A stretch of 64,000 nt of DNA from Psilocybe azurescens (GCA_023853785.1 JAJIRX010000159.1:1-64000); one strand, 5' to 3'. Shown: positions 1-12,953, counted from the first letter of the stretch. A program made the numbers and translations. The notes: generated from the sequence alone by a model not told the origin.

Positions 1-1927
1 TTGTTTATGCATAAATGTATCAAAAACTCAATGAAGACATCTCTGTATAAAAGCAAGGCTGCAGCTGCATCACAATATGATTGGAAGTGATTGTTGGATG
101 TGTCAGGGAATGTAAATGGAGTTCCAACATGCTCCCACCACCAATAGCGAAAGACATCATGGTGTCCCTTCTTGTCATCCTTGTGATTGAAAATAGCACC
201 AGCAATTTGAGCTGCCTTAATTGCACCATGGGCAGACTTTCAAATGCACATTGCTGGGCTAGTGTAGGTACATCACCTTCCCCAAAAGCTGTGGTCCGCT
301 CTTGGATAACTGGATCATTATCCCGATTAGCAAGAAGAACAGGTCCTGGCAATTTGAGCACATCCCATAGTGCTGACATGGCTGCATATCCACCACGGAC
401 TGTGTTAAGATCCTTGTGGCATCCACAACCTGCCCAGATAAAGAGATGAAGAAACCGCTGCTCATTCTCTTCAAGGTCCTCAAATGCTTCCTTTCCAAGT
501 TTTGCCACTATTCCCTCTACCATCTTTGCCCGCTTATCGGCTTTCACATTGTCAGATAATGTATTCCACTTGGATTGTCCACCCATTGTCTTAATCATTT
601 TCTTCTCTGCCTCATTGAAGAGCTTGTTGATTTCCTCCATTGACAATCCTAACATTGCTTCCTCACCAAGATGCTGATCCACAGCCCAAGCTTTAAGCTC
701 TTCAAGTAGCCATGCATCCTTCTTTTCTTTTGCACAATGATCTGTGTTCATCCCAACAAGCTTGATCAGAAGCTCAATAAACTTGACAAGCCTTCCTACA
801 CGCTTGCCAAATGGACTGCCATTATAGAGATCAATGATTTTTTAAGAGTATTTTCCCAATCAATCATGGCCTCTTCACTTGATCCATCCCGTGATGATTG
901 AATTCCAAGAAAATGTAGCTCGTTGTTTTGCTGTGCCAGCAGATGACAGTGATGCATAATCTTCAACAGGGAGGTGAACATGTCGGGAGTTATAATTGAT
1001 ACTGCGGTGTCCAGTTCCATCAGCACTGAAGGTCATGCTTTTTGCATTTGCCATTTCATAACCAAGCTGAATTTGAGCTGCAAAATATCCTTCACGAATA
1101 ACATGTGCAATGCTTGGGGGCTGATGGTACCAACAAGTGTAATTCCGGCTGAATGAAGCACAGAAAAGATCACCTCATTGACATAGTTCCTTGAACATCC
1201 AGCTTTGACAAGTAGGCGCACTACATTTTGGGTTTCTTCAGTGAAGACACTTTTTTCATCAGATGATGAGTGGATGTCTCCTGCTTCACCTTTGCTTTTG
1301 CAGCTGCAACTGCACAATCTTTGACACCTGATGCACGAGCAACAGATTTATGCAAATGTGAAGCCTCTCTTTGCAGTGCAGCAAGATTCAAATTGGCTAT
1401 CTCTAATTTTGATTGAGCTTTGTCAAGCTGGGATGTCCAGCAAGCCATTGAATGTGAAAGTTCCATCTGAAGGCCATTATTGGCTTTTGTAAGTAGTGAA
1501 AGAGCTTGTTCAGAATCCTTGGATTTCTTTGAAAGACAAGCAGACAGTTCTTTCTCAGCATACACAAGGATCTCCTTCTGCTGCTCAAGCCAGTCAATCT
1601 TGGCAGAACCACAGTTTGCTTTTGGCGCTCCATGCGGAGACTATGATATGTAGCTTCTTGCTTAGATTGCCAGTGAGAAACTTCACCCATAAGCTGGGCA
1701 CACTTTTCCCAGGAAATCTCCAGATCAGAATGCAGGCTCTCACACTCTAAACTCTTCTGAGCAAGCTGCTGCTCTAACTCATTATTGCTGGCAAGTGCCT
1801 TCCTCAGTTGATCCCAGAGATCCTCAGCTGCAGTCTCAGAACCAAGAGCAGCACGCTTCTGAGTCATAGATCCAAGAGCTTTCATCCGAGCTTGCTCTAG
1901 TTGCTGGTGAGATTTTTTAGGAGGCAT
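1..1927 (-). pseudogene. Broken coiled-coil protein of an unrecognised, probably multicopy family; runs off the window start
   Basis: A coding trace starts at an ATG at 1927 (MPPKKSHQQLEQ) and continues leftward past base 1. The first ~200 residues are a Gln/Glu/Leu-rich coiled coil. Later come a TEETQNVVRLLVKAGCS segment, an HRSINYNSRHVHLP segment and, at 20-751, a Cys/His piece (GCGCHKDLN) followed by a GPVLLANRDND stretch. The trace changes frame near 1610, 1290, 1030, 930 and 200 with no convincing introns, so the gene is broken or the sequence has indels. I recall similar proteins as abundant, repeated hypothetical families in Agaricomycetes, perhaps carried by transposons, but I cannot name a domain or function. 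No start or TATA evidence was found beyond the ATG. Confidence 0.6.
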
Positions 1928-2301
1928 AGCTGGGGTTTTCTGACATGAGAAATTGAGAATGAGTTAACAGATATTATCATACTCAGCCAAAAATATTGTT
2001 CATACCACTTATTCTGGGGCAAAATGTTGTCAAATGTGGATATGTGATGATGTGATCGAATGTCTATGCTTAAATGAGCTAAAAGTACAAATTAGAGCTT
2101 GCTAAAGGCTTACAACAGTGAATTTAATGCTTTTCTATGCAGAAAATATGAGAAAAAGGGTTGAAGTAGTGCAATTATATGGCCTAGAGCGATATGTAGT
2201 GGTGGAAAGTATGCAAAAGTACTCTAAATGCGAGCCAGGAGTGCACCATTCTTGATGCAGAGCCTTTGCAGCATGTTCTGCCGCCATTTAGTAACATGTG
2301 G
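1928..2301. other. No gene seen
   Basis: AT-rich spacer between the coiled-coil gene and the fold-back repeat. I see no ORF, RNA gene or promoter motif I can support. Confidence 0.5.
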
Positions 2302-2815
2302 AATGCCATCAGTGGCTGTGCCATGCCAAATTAGTGTCCCAAACATTATTTTGAACATAACTCAGCAACCAGAGCACCTATGCATATAATCTATATGAGG
2401 TTTTTGCTCATAATTTTTATCTGAATCGATCTACAGCACTCATTTTTTAATTGTCGACCATATGCCCAAGATATACGAAATAGAATGCCCTCAGTGGCTG
2501 TGCCACACCAAATTGGTATGCCAATATGATTTTGAATAGAACTCAGCAACCAAGGCACCTATGCATAGTTTGTAGGAGTATTTTGCTCATAATTTTGATA
2601 TAAATCAAACTCCAGAACCAGAATTTTAAATTTTGGACCATATGTCCAAGATATACGTGAAAAATGGGACATAAACATACATGGGGGTTGAAAATAAAAA
2701 TTCTGGTTCTGGAGTTCGATTCAGATTGAAATTCTAAGCAAAATACTCCTATAAATCATATGCATAGGCGCATTGGTTGCCAAGTTCTATTCAAAATAAG
2801 GTAGAGGCACAGATT
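2302..2815. repeat. Tandem direct repeat (182 bp period) plus an inverted third copy: fold-back repeat
   Basis: Two direct copies start at 2302 and 2484, both opening with AATGCC and a CAGTGGCTGTGCCA motif and both ending near AAGATATACG. A third, inverted partial copy at about 2697-2790 pairs with the second copy at about 2540-2640: the CTCCAGAACCAGAATTT end on the left matches AAATTCTGGTTCTGGAG on the right, with a 60-base loop. The arms match over roughly 90 bases with a few mismatches. This resembles a fold-back or MITE-like element, but I could not define terminal repeats with a target duplication. Confidence 0.7.
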
Positions 2816-3989
2816 TGGCAGGGGAAACACACTCCTTTCGCTTTTTTGACAACAATATTTAATATTTGAACATTATACTCTTCTATTAACATCTAAAACA
2901 CTTTTATGAACATAATGGCAACAGCAGATTCTTTATTATCATGTTGTGGAAAGCCCAAACACAATGTCTCATAGAAATTGTGGCATCACAGTAGTCACAC
3001 ACGTGTCACATGCTCACCCTTAGTGGGGATTGGTCATCCCCATTAATATTATACAGTAGATGAATTGTCAATTTTGAGAAATTGACACCACTAATCATTT
3101 AGCTTTTGGGGTCTAATATATCTATTCAATGTCTATTCAAATGTACAAAAAAATATCAAAAAATAATGTACAGACACTAAGTTTAAACTTATATTTTCTC
3201 TCTATAATCATCCTTCAATACTATTGAGAACACAGATTACAATGTTTCAAAATGTGGCTACAAGCTCCAAGCTATTCTGAATGAAACAGATACAATTGAA
3301 TGTAGAATTTTCATTTGATCAGCAGAGCCCATGCATTGATAATGGTGTTTGTGCTTGAACTCAGGCTCTTGATGTCACATGAGCCATTTGAAAATGCAAG
3401 AGGTTTACAAGTCCAGTTCGCATTTTTGAGAGAGCCCCCACATGTTGTTCTGGGAACAATTTCTTTTGCTTTCTCAAAGGGAACACTCATGATGCACATG
3501 AACTTTGGCTGGCAGTCACAATATGGTATGCTGAACAGCTGAATTGGCGAACAGGATGCCTAGGCATACAATGCCATGGTTTATCTTTTGCTATTCAAAA
3601 ACAGTACATAGTCAACACAGATTTATTGAAGAACTCATGGTGGTGGATACTGAATATTGTCTTCACTGCCAATGTGCTTGGGCATCTGAATTGGAAAAGT
3701 GCAAGCTAGATCAGTACCATCTGATTATTACCATATTTTCCTTCCACTTGAATGAAATTAAGAAATAGTGGAGAGCATCACAGCTCTAGAGACTGAGTAA
3801 GTGGAGTATAACTTGTTACAGGAGGTTTTGATTGAGTTCACTGTGTGTTGTTACAGTGTTCATGACTATGATATAGATGCTCAGTAGAAGACAAGCAAAC
3901 AGCAAAAGGAAAAACTATCAACAGACTGATTTACCACAGGAGAAATGAACACTTTATAAATATTGCAGTAGATAGAATGAAAATATACA
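2816..3989. other. No supported gene
   Basis: AT-rich. Two consecutive plus-strand ORFs (3315-3542, 75 aa; 3544-3768, 74 aa) have no recognisable motif, no splice logic joining them and no family resemblance, so they are not called as genes. Confidence 0.4.
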
Positions 3990-6900
3990 GAAAAGGAGTG
4001 AACAACAAGTTTGCTGAAGTTTTGTGATAGGAACTGTTGCAATCCATTACATTATCCATGCTCAGGAGGGTGTCACTGCTTCCTTTTCTCCATAACCACC
4101 ACCTCAAGTGCCTCTGCTTCCAACCAGTGCCCCTGCTTCCTGTATGTGGCTGCAAGATTGGCCATACTTGTGAGTGTGTCAGGATGATCATTGCCAAGCA
4201 GCAGCTTGCTCTTCTCCATCACCACCACCTCAAGTGCCTCTGTTTCTTTTCACTGCCCCTGGTTCCAGTATGTGGCTGCAAGATTGGCCATGCTTGTGAG
4301 AGTGGAAGGATGATCATTGCCAAGCAGCTGCTTCCTCTTCTCCATCACCACCACCTCAAGTACCTCTGCTTCCTTCCACTGCCCCTGGTTCCAGTATGTG
4401 GCTGCAAGATTGGTCATGCTTGTGAGAGTGGAAGGATGATCATTGCCAAGCAGGTGCTTCCTCTTCTCCATCACCACCACCTCAAGTACCTCTGCTTCCT
4501 TCCACTGCCCCTGGTTCCAGTATGTGGCTGCAAGATTGGCCATGCTTGTGAGAGTGGAAGGATGATCATTGCCAAGCAGCAGCTTCCTCTTCTCCATCAC
4601 CACCACCTCAAGTGCCTCTGCTTCCTTCCACTGCCCCTGGTTCCAGTATGTGGCTGCAAGATTGGCCATGCTTGTGAGTGTGTCAGGATGATCATCACCG
4701 TGCAGCTGCTTGCTCTTCTCCATCACCACCACCTGGAGTGCCTCTGCTTCTTTCCACTGCCCCTGTTCAAAATACACAAGTGCCATACAATCTAAAATTG
4801 AAGGCATCATCTGTTCTGGATTGACTGAGGCTTTGGAGCTGGAGATATGCTGCAAAAGTGTGCATCAATACTTGTAGTTCTTGTCATCAAATAACCAAGA
4901 AATTGATAGACCAATAATACTGAGTACACATTTCTGCATCAGTTGTCTGTTTCCTTCCATAGTGCAACGACTCCACTGTTGTACCAGTGGATGAATGCTG
5001 TATGTGTGATTTTGAGCATCATATTCAATGAGCGAATATGAACCCAGGCGATTGATGACCTGCCCAAAGTCCCATGACCAGTCTGGACCTATTTTTCCAA
5101 GCTGGTTCAACAACTCTGTCACTTTGTTCTGTAGTTCAGAGTCCTCCAGTTGCATTTCAGACAATGCTGCCTTTTGAACATTTGCTCTGAAATTCCTTTG
5201 TGATGTAGCATTGAGAAAATTTGGAGCAAAGAACATGCTGATGTGTCAAGTTTGTCATAGCTCAGTCTCCACGTTGCATACACTGCTTGTTCATATGGAT
5301 CCTCTTCTTGGAACTCCTCACTCTGTAACAATTTGTCATGGTGACATTGGTAGAGTTCTTGATATTGGCTCAATGACAAGTGGCAATGAATGTAAGCGCC
5401 AGCTTGGGAAATAGCCAAAGCAAAGTAATGGAGTTCCTGTCTTGTGCTTTAGATTGAAAGTGTTTTCTAAAGAAATCAAAAATGAGAGTAAGAACCTGTA
5501 CAATTGCTGCTGCCAGCACTTTATTTTCATCGCTCTCTTCTGCCCAAGCCTGATGCAGTAGCAGGTTTTTAGCATCTTCATGCTCCATTGCACCAACTTT
5601 TACATCTGCATCTTTTGCAGAAAGAAGGCGAAGCTCTTGGTTACGTGTTGTAACTAGGATGTTGCCAGATCGACACTGAGAAAGAATTTATTCAGCTTCA
5701 AGTTGACATCATCTGCACTGTCAAAGAAGAGAAGCCAGTTTCCTTTGCTCTGACTTGCAAGCCAACAGAGACTCGCATCTACTGATTGCTCTGTATTTTC
5801 TGGAGTGATAGCCTTGAGATCTGTTTGAATAGTTTGTTTATTGGTTGCGTCAACATAGAACATGTTGCAGAAGCTGAAAATGTAAAATGTAAATTATTGC
5901 TAGTCGTGATTTTACAGATAGTAGAACCATACCGGGTGGATGATTCTTGCACAAATTTGAAAGCAAGTTGGGTCTTTCCGGAACCCCTAGGCCGTGCAAG
6001 ACAAAGACACATCGAGAATCACTGCCCAACCCAAAGTATTTGTGCATCTTATCAAGGATTTCCTTTTGTCCTATAAATGATTCCACAGGAAGCGGACAAT
6101 GCTTGTGTTCTCTGACATGTTGAACTAATTCATTTGGAGGCCTAGGAGAAACTAGGGTGACGAGATTAGATTACTATGTAGATCTACAAGAGCAATTTTT
6201 CTTACTGAGTTGCTCGAGTAGAAGCTGCGCTCTCGGGACCTCTGATTTCCCCTAACCAACAAGGCAAGCTTTTCAGCAACCTCTTCCTTCTTCATATATT
6301 GCATCGTATGAGCCTCCACATTGCTCAGTTTCTCCCATTCAGAAATCTCTATTCCCTGCATCCCTTGCTCGACATTTAGTCGAAAATAAGTGTTTGACAA
6401 GTTGGCGAAACGACGCAACATTTCTTGGTGTGTATTTTCACAGTCAGTGGTAATTGCCTTTAGCACATCAATGACGTCTGTTGGTATGATCTGCTGGAAT
6501 AATCCAGGTTTCTTGATCCCAATTACCTCGGCCTGTCCAGTACCAATGCTCACCAAGCACCCAATTTGACGAGCGCCAAATAGAACCTTGGCCTCTTCCA
6601 GTACCACCTGACTCGGATTATTTCGGCCTAGTCCACCGTCAATGAAAGGCTGGTTCCGCCCAATTTCAATGCGCTTAAAGAAGGTGGGTGCTGCAGATGT
6701 CACTCAGCGGCCTCCCAAATTTTGCAATTTGAATGTGTTTCACGAGACTGGTATGTCCTGAAAAGCACTGGAATGTCCATGTTGTGGGCGTTCTTTGCGC
6801 AGACAAAGCTAATAAGTCTTCAAATTCAAAATCCAAATGCATGGAAGAGTAAGTAATATACTCACGTTCGGCAGTCTCCAGCTTGATCACCTTCTAATAA

Positions 6901-7435
6901 AGGTGATTCAGAATCACCAGTTACGGTCTTCACAACAGATTTCATCGCTGCTTCGAGTTTTTGCTTTGAATTTTCCGTCTCCCCATCGTTTCATATCAGA
7001 GAAGACTTGTTTCGCCAGATCGTTGTAGTGATCTATTGCTGTGTCTACATCCATCTGAAGACGCCCAAGCATTAAAGCAATTATCCTGTAATATACAAAT
7101 TTTCATGTAGCGTTGGAGTAATATGAGATGATCGTAGATGTATAACGCAACGCACCCTCCAGTACTAGTACCACCAATCAGATCGAAGTAATCGCACGGC
7201 TTTGGGAGTCCGCTAAGGGGTTCTTGACCGTCCTTCTTCCGTTTTGCGTTCTCCTCAACCATCAGCCTATGCATAACTTCTTTGATCATGAGCAGTTCCG
7301 AAAGTCCGCGAATCCCACCGCCATCTGTTCAGAGTTTACTAGTTAGCGACTCTATCGGCGAGAGAGTACAAAGCGGACGCCCATATACCTAAGCGCAAGC
7401 AGCCTCAAAGGTGGTTCTTCTGCGGAGGAAGTCAT
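3990..7435 (-). pseudogene. Patatin-like phospholipase / NB-ARC / TPR receptor (fungal NLR), with frame breaks
   Basis: The three-domain order of a fungal NLR is clear. Exon 1 starts at 7435 (MTSSAEEPPLRLLAL). A patatin domain follows with oxyanion-hole DGGGIRG (7325-7305), nucleophile motif GTSTG (about 7175) and catalytic DGG in FIDGGLGRNNP (about 6635). An intron runs from about 7155 to 7086 and another from about 6868 to 6813. The NB-ARC part begins near 6085 with FIGQKEILDKM, a P-loop near 5985 (GLG..GSGKTQLA, read across a one-base break) and Walker B LLFFDSADD near 5725. A winged-helix region (SIHPLVQQW) lies near 4990, then kinesin-light-chain-type TPRs. Frame breaks occur near 6960, 6705, 5985, 5680, 5430, 5200, 4860 and 4075. 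Family role: intracellular recognition (heterokaryon incompatibility or immunity) with lipase output. Some breaks sit in homopolymers, so true inactivity is unproven. Confidence 0.88.
4075..4800 (-). repeat. Six TPR units of 126 bp, nearly identical
   Basis: The 42-residue unit (WKEAEALEVVVMEKRK ... HPSTLTSMANLAATYWNQGQ) recurs about every 126 bp. Boundaries are marked by the plus-strand string CCACTGCCCCTGGTTCCAGT near 4254, 4380, 4506 and 4632, with more diverged outer copies. This is the ligand-sensing repeat region of the NLR at 3990-7435. High identity between units points to recent homogenisation by unequal crossing-over or gene conversion, as known for fungal NLR repeats. The 252-aa plus-strand ORF over this region is a shadow. 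Confidence 0.9.
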
Positions 7436-8228
7436 CGTTAAGACCAAGGAATCGATGTCTCGAGCCTCGAGGCAGGATGTATGACATACTGCATGGACCT
7501 AAACTTTCACACGGAAGGGCCTAGTACTCTTTACAGCGACAACTGGTTATTATCTGAAGCGGAGGAGGAACCCAAACATTGATCGAGGTCCCGAGTTTCT
7601 CGTGTTGGATAGCATCCTGTGCATATGTGTGGGAACGATGAGATCGGGACGTAGTGTGGCTCGCGCATGTGAAAGATCTGTGATTGCATCAATAGGAAAA
7701 ACATTGCCACCGATTCATTTCCCCATTCTTCCCCCACCTCCCATCACGGCTGTGAGGTTTGCTCAATCTCTCTTTATTGAACTTGCCGACACTCTGTTCT
7801 GCTCATTTGCCTTCAGGAGTTGCCTATGATTATGAAGTTGCTCTGGTCGTCGATCGATGATATGATCTCTGTTTCCTTTCGTCTCTTTTCTTCCCAACGT
7901 ATCTTCTTGTTCCTATAACCTAAGATAACTTAGCGGCTGTCACCAACCTCGGCATGGCAGCGGAAGATTCCGAGACAAGAAAAGATTTCACCGACCGCAC
8001 GGTGGGAACAGTTAAAACCCTAACCTAACGGAGCCTCGTGTGTGTTATGACTGTCGCCCCATGTCGTGCTCATTCACATACACCCGAACCAGCCAAGATC
8101 TGTGCAATGTGGTCACACTTGCACCCTATCAGTGTTGCGCGGACACTCACCTCCCTCTTCCTGCCCCCTCAGTTCTCAGCGCTCAGCACCCATGCCAGGC
8201 CTGCAAGAATCCCTGGCAGTGACGATGA
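7436..8228. other. No gene seen; presumed upstream region of the NLR
   Basis: Holds short ORFs on both strands without recognisable motifs. It may contain the NLR promoter, but no TATA box was clear upstream of 7435. Confidence 0.4.
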
Positions 8229-8230
8229 TA

Positions 8231-9012
8231 CAGTCGACTTTCTCATAATGCATAACGTCATAATGCATAAATGTCATACTGCATGACTTTTTGGCTGACA
8301 ACACCTTGCGAAGCAGGAAATACATCTATATTGCATACTGGATAATGCATGGCTCTGAGACTGAAATATGCATTATGAGATTGGCTATATATGGGGTTTT
8401 GAGATGCATTTTGCAGCATGGGCACATCAGAATTAAGCCTCAGTGCATCAGTAGAGCAGGAAATATCAGAGCGGCACTTGTTGAATAAAGTAGAGAACTT
8501 TCAAGGATAATTTGAATAATTTTCATGGCTACATCTGGGGCATAGATTCCCACAATGCCTAAACAAAATTAAGATGAAGAATATTATGTATAAAGCCTAC
8601 AACTTTACCTGTTCTTTGTCATCTAATGCTTCAAACCAGTGAAAAACTCAAAACCTTGACCAAAACCCACACCTTATGCTCATAAAGAAAAGAAGGCTTG
8701 TGTAAAGAACATTCCAATTACAGCCCCCAGGCCAGCTGCAGCAGGTTGGCATGAAAATCTGACTCTGGCTGATTAGATTGGTGTTTTCAAGTTTATGAGT
8801 AGTCATTAAATGCTAAGCAAACAACCGTAGATAGCTATTTTCGGTCCGATGCTTAGTTAATATTGTTATCTTATCCATTTTGTTATCGCACGTCACACTT
8901 TGGCAGAGGTCACTGAAGTCACATAACTGTGACAATTTTCGTACTGCATAAATCTCATAATGCATGACTTTAGGGCTGTTCCGATCGGTATGCGTTATGA
9001 GAAAGTCAACTG
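8231..9012. mobile_element. Non-autonomous Tc1/mariner-pogo-like MITE with TA target duplication
   Basis: The left end reads CAGTCGACTTTCTCATAATG and the right end, reverse-complemented, CAGTTGACTTTCTCATAACG, agreeing at about 22 of the first 25 bases. Each end is flanked by TA (8229-8230 and 9013-9014), the target duplication of the Tc1/mariner superfamily. Subterminal TGCATAAAT/CATGACTTT motifs repeat at 8262-8290 and 8942-8972. The interior (782 bp in total) encodes no transposase, so it would need enzyme from elsewhere. The pogo-type gene at 39.4-41.2 kb is a possible relative, but I found no matching termini there. Confidence 0.8.
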
Positions 9013-9859
9013 TATGTAAGTGTCCTTGCTCTCCCACTCTGACATCATGTGACTACCAGTCATCACCGAATTTCCTTCTATAGCACTGCACTGCCACCAC
9101 TGACACCAAGTCGTTTTAGTGACCTCTGGAGGACACTTACAGGTGTTCTATGACCCTAAAAAAATCTAAAAATATAGAGTATCATTAAATAAGTATATTA
9201 AGATAATATAAGGGTTGTAGACTGATTTCTATTGTGATAAATTGAGATTAAATTAAATGGAAATTGCACCTGTTTTTAGATGATAGTTAATCAGTTCTGT
9301 CAGTGACATTTAAATAGAGAAATATTTAAATGTCTATGGGTATATTTATGGGAGTTTTTGTCTCTTACATTATATATAAACACAATAGATATATGAGGCT
9401 ACAATATTTTCTCTCATTTATTGCGATTTTTAAGCAATTTTTCAAGCAATAAGTGGTGATAAGGGCCATTATATACCATGGGATTGGATAGAAGTAACAA
9501 AAATAAAAATTTGAATCATAGTTAATAGAGATTTAAGCTCAAAATGCTAAAATATGTACAAAATAAAAAAATGCAATGTATGGGAATTGAATCATCAGCT
9601 TTTAAGAAGCGTGGGACATAAGAGAACAACGCATCATTACTGCTACAGCAAGAAGGCTATGCTTGGACATGCAACTACTATGCTATACCGGCTCAAGAAC
9701 TCGACACGTGACAAGTTTTTTCCTTTTTAGGTAAGTCAGAGTGGGGAGAGCTATGAGAGCTGATATGTTGATCTGCAGAAATCTTATACACCCCCACCTC
9801 ACTGGGCTCTGAGAACCACTACTTCTCTTTCGGCCCCAACGGCGCCCCTGGTTGCTGCC
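9013..9859. other. No gene seen; AT-rich
   Basis: Very AT-rich between 9150 and 9600, with no ORF of interest. Confidence 0.5.
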
Positions 9860-10159
9860 GTGCTCCTCCGCCCAGTCTATCCCACTGAATCTGCGCTGTC
9901 CCTCTTCTCCAGTGCTGGCTTAGTCATCGAGCTGGGCCCAGAAGTGTCCTTGGCCACGACACATCTCTGCCCTCCTATGGACTCTGTTGCCCTTCCGCGC
10001 GTCGGCACCGTCCATAACTCTCCTATATCTGTCCCATTTGGCTCGAGCACGCTCCTCCACTTGACTACCTCGACCAATCCCGCGCTCTCCCAAGCCGAGC
10101 TGAAGTACCGTTACACAGGCAAGGCCGTCGTCGAGGCGTTCAAGGCAGCCGATGGATAA
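9860..10159 (+). CDS. Unrecognised 99-aa ORF in a GC-richer patch
   Basis: A 99-residue frame (MLLRPVYPTESALS ... KAVVEAFKAADG) stands out because base composition rises sharply compared with both sides and codon third positions are C/G rich. The frame is open for a further 60 or more bases upstream of the ATG, so this could be the last exon of a longer gene. No domain is recognised. Host gene fragment or real small gene cannot be decided. Confidence 0.3.
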   Translation: MLLRPVYPTESALSLFSSAGLVIELGPEVSLATTHLCPPMDSVALPRVGTVHNSPISVPFGSSTLLHLTTSTNPALSQAELKYRYTGKAVVEAFKAADG

Positions 10160-12953
10160 GCTCCTTGCGAGTCTGGGTTTCTTTTCTGGATACGGAGAGG
10201 AGGGTGGTGAAAGAGAGATGGAAACGGAGACGTCCGTGCGGGGAAAGAGGAGTGGATAGAGACCATGGAAATAAATGGGGTGCGCTACGACGAGAATGTC
10301 GAGTGGGTCATGGCCGCTGTCCTATGAGGCTCTAGGCTCTAAGAGCCGTGTGTAGCTACTTTCCACGAGGTGCTCTACGTTCCTTGTTATCTGTCTGGTC
10401 TGTGGTTTGGTGGGTGGCTGAGTAGTGCAGTGTATGCGTTGGAAGCAAAGTTCATCTTCTACACGTTTCCTTCGTGTCGCCGATTTTTCTATTTTCTATC
10501 CTTGCTGGGCCTCCTTTTTGATATCTTTGCTCTTTTATCATTTTCCTTACGTACTAATTACCTGCCTTCTCGCTGTCCGATCTCCCAGACCATTCGAACA
10601 CCCAACCGATCATACATTTCCCGGCACTTATGACTCCATAGTTCCTTCGACCAACTGTTTCACCCAGTGCTGAAGATCTCTGTCGAGTTCATCGCATATC
10701 ATGTAGGTTTCCTTTCAGTCTTTTTTTAATCCTTATTTCGTTCTTTTATCTCATCCTCGCCCAAGATTATCTGCGCCTGGTGAGCCCAATAACTCAAGGT
10801 CATCTTCGTCTCTTATCCTACATGTAGTTTTCTCATATTTATTTTCTCATCCGCACCCAGTCGTTACTGAACTACCTTGTCATTCGAAGATATGAATTTG
10901 TATCCGGCAAAGGCAACGAAATTGGCATCCAGTCTCGATGCTCTTGTAGGAGAGGTCAAGCAGGATCTACGGAAACAGTTGAAGCCTGTGCGACTTTGGT
11001 ACGTTATCTACGACGTTAATCACCTGATGTCCCGCAGAAAGCCGCCGCATTATCAGATGAAAGGAGACGAAAATGGGATCTGATGTATCAAACCAGGCAT
11101 ACCTCCATCATATTCTCTTCGCTCATGCACCTCTAATGATCATCTCGATAATTGTCTATAATTGGAAGTATTGAAAGCTTGCTTGAAATTTTGTGATCTC
11201 TCGTTTCACTCTCCCGATTTTTACTTCTAACAAGCCTTATTGATAACTAGAGTTCCTTCACCCGGACTTTCGAAGCCTCTGTCGACGTGTGCCTCGTTCT
11301 TTATCATGGGATGTCTTTCGTCGCGTCCTAGCTCAAAGTTTGCATCAGAGGTAAGCTTCTCGGTTGAAGCTTTCGGTTTCTACATGAAATGACATCGCAT
11401 GTGGTCTATTCTTCCGCTCTCGTGCCTTCTTGTAATTTGTTTTATTTCACACTTTGAATTACGATTCATCTTACGCTTGTCGATAACATGTCCGAACCCA
11501 GGCACCTGCTCCAAATTTCAATCCCCAACTCTCAATTGTTAAAAGATACTCAGAGCCATCGTCTTTGCACCCTGCACACCAAGTCATATAATTGATCTGA
11601 CCGTCCTTAGGGCCATACGTTTAAAATAGAGGCAAGTCTGTCGATTAGAGTCTTTTGTTTTTCGTTTGCATATAGGTCCCCCGTTGTGTGATCGTTCCTC
11701 CCCATTTCATAAGCTGGTTTCGCGGATTGGTTAGTTCTCGTTTTGATATCCTATTTTTGATATCCTGAATACCTTTATAGGTACCCAGGGAATCTCCGCT
11801 GAGCCATATCAGCTATTCAAAAGAACCACGTTCCATTTTGCGGAACATGTTTTGTCTTGCGCCTAAGTCATCGCTTGCCTATGTCTTATGGTCATCATCT
11901 TACTGTTCTCTATATTTGCTTTCTTCCTCTCGATCGTCGGTTGTAGGCCCTTAACTTTTGTTAATGGTATTGCAAATACATTGAATCTTCGTGAGACGTT
12001 GTGTGTTCGAAAGGTGAACAAGAAATAAACTCCATTTACTCAGGAGGGTTCCGTAGACTGCTATGTATGTAAGTAATGTAATAAGAGTTAATCTTGTTAT
12101 TAGCAAGATTAGAGGACGAGATAGAGAGTGAACACAAGTCAAAGAGGGATAAATTGAACTGATTTTCTACGCTACAACGGGCAAGTATTTATACCATCCA
12201 AGTATGTAGAATGAGTTATAAATATACAGAGAAATTGAGACAAGAGGAGCAGAGAAATTAATGTGGGATCAAGGAAGGGAATGTGATATTTACATGAGAT
12301 GAGCGGGAGCGAAAGCAAATGATTCATGCACTGCCCGGACATAATCTCGAAAGGGGAAGTGAATTGTGAAAGAGTGAAATGGGTGCGACGAGTGGCGCAT
12401 GTGGATAAGCGGGAAACGGTCCGATTCCATGCACAGCCAGAGGGTGACCTATTACCGTTTCCAGCCAGTAAATGGCGGGCAAGTGTCTTTACCTCAATTG
12501 CTTCACCTTTGTGAAAGTTGTTACCATATTTTTACCACATAACATGACGCATCACGATACTTGAAGCTTGTACATCCACCTCGCCAAAAATCCAAATCCA
12601 AACCTGATCTAAACATGAGCATAAACCTGAAGTGCGCAGGCATCACATCATAATCATACCTATACCCATCCCATCGTCTCGAATTGCATCTGAACGTGTC
12701 AAGAGCGATCATGATTAAAATCGTGATTGATGAACACCATACGTCGAAGGCAAAGACACAAAACGTCCAAAGACGAACACAACGCGAACATCGAACATTG
12801 GGCATTGAAACAAAAAAGGGTCGGATAAACAAGTAAGCGTAAGTATATAGAGTATGGTACAAGAAGGAAGGAAGGAAGAACACGCTGCGCTGGGAATCAA
12901 GGACGGACGGACGGAGTCGGACTTAAGGGAGAGGGTGTTAATACGGGTATATG
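10160..12953. other. No gene recognised; one exon-like stretch at 10891-11002
   Basis: Texture resembles intron and UTR sequence of host genes: pyrimidine-rich runs and many GT...AG pairs. The only coding-like piece is at 10891-11002 (plus), reading MNLYPAKATKLASSLDAL ... and ending at a possible GTACGT donor. I could not connect it to other exons. An imperfect direct repeat (TTTGATATCCT twice) lies at 11750-11775. Confidence 0.35.

Noticed and set aside
4037..4795. 252-aa plus-strand ORF rich in His, Cys and Leu repeats
   Set aside because: Antisense shadow of the TPR array, whose 42-residue units are unmistakable on the minus strand.
8231..9012. The MITE as a derivative of the pogo element at 39.4 kb
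   Set aside because: Plausible by superfamily, but no shared terminal sequence is visible, so no link is claimed.
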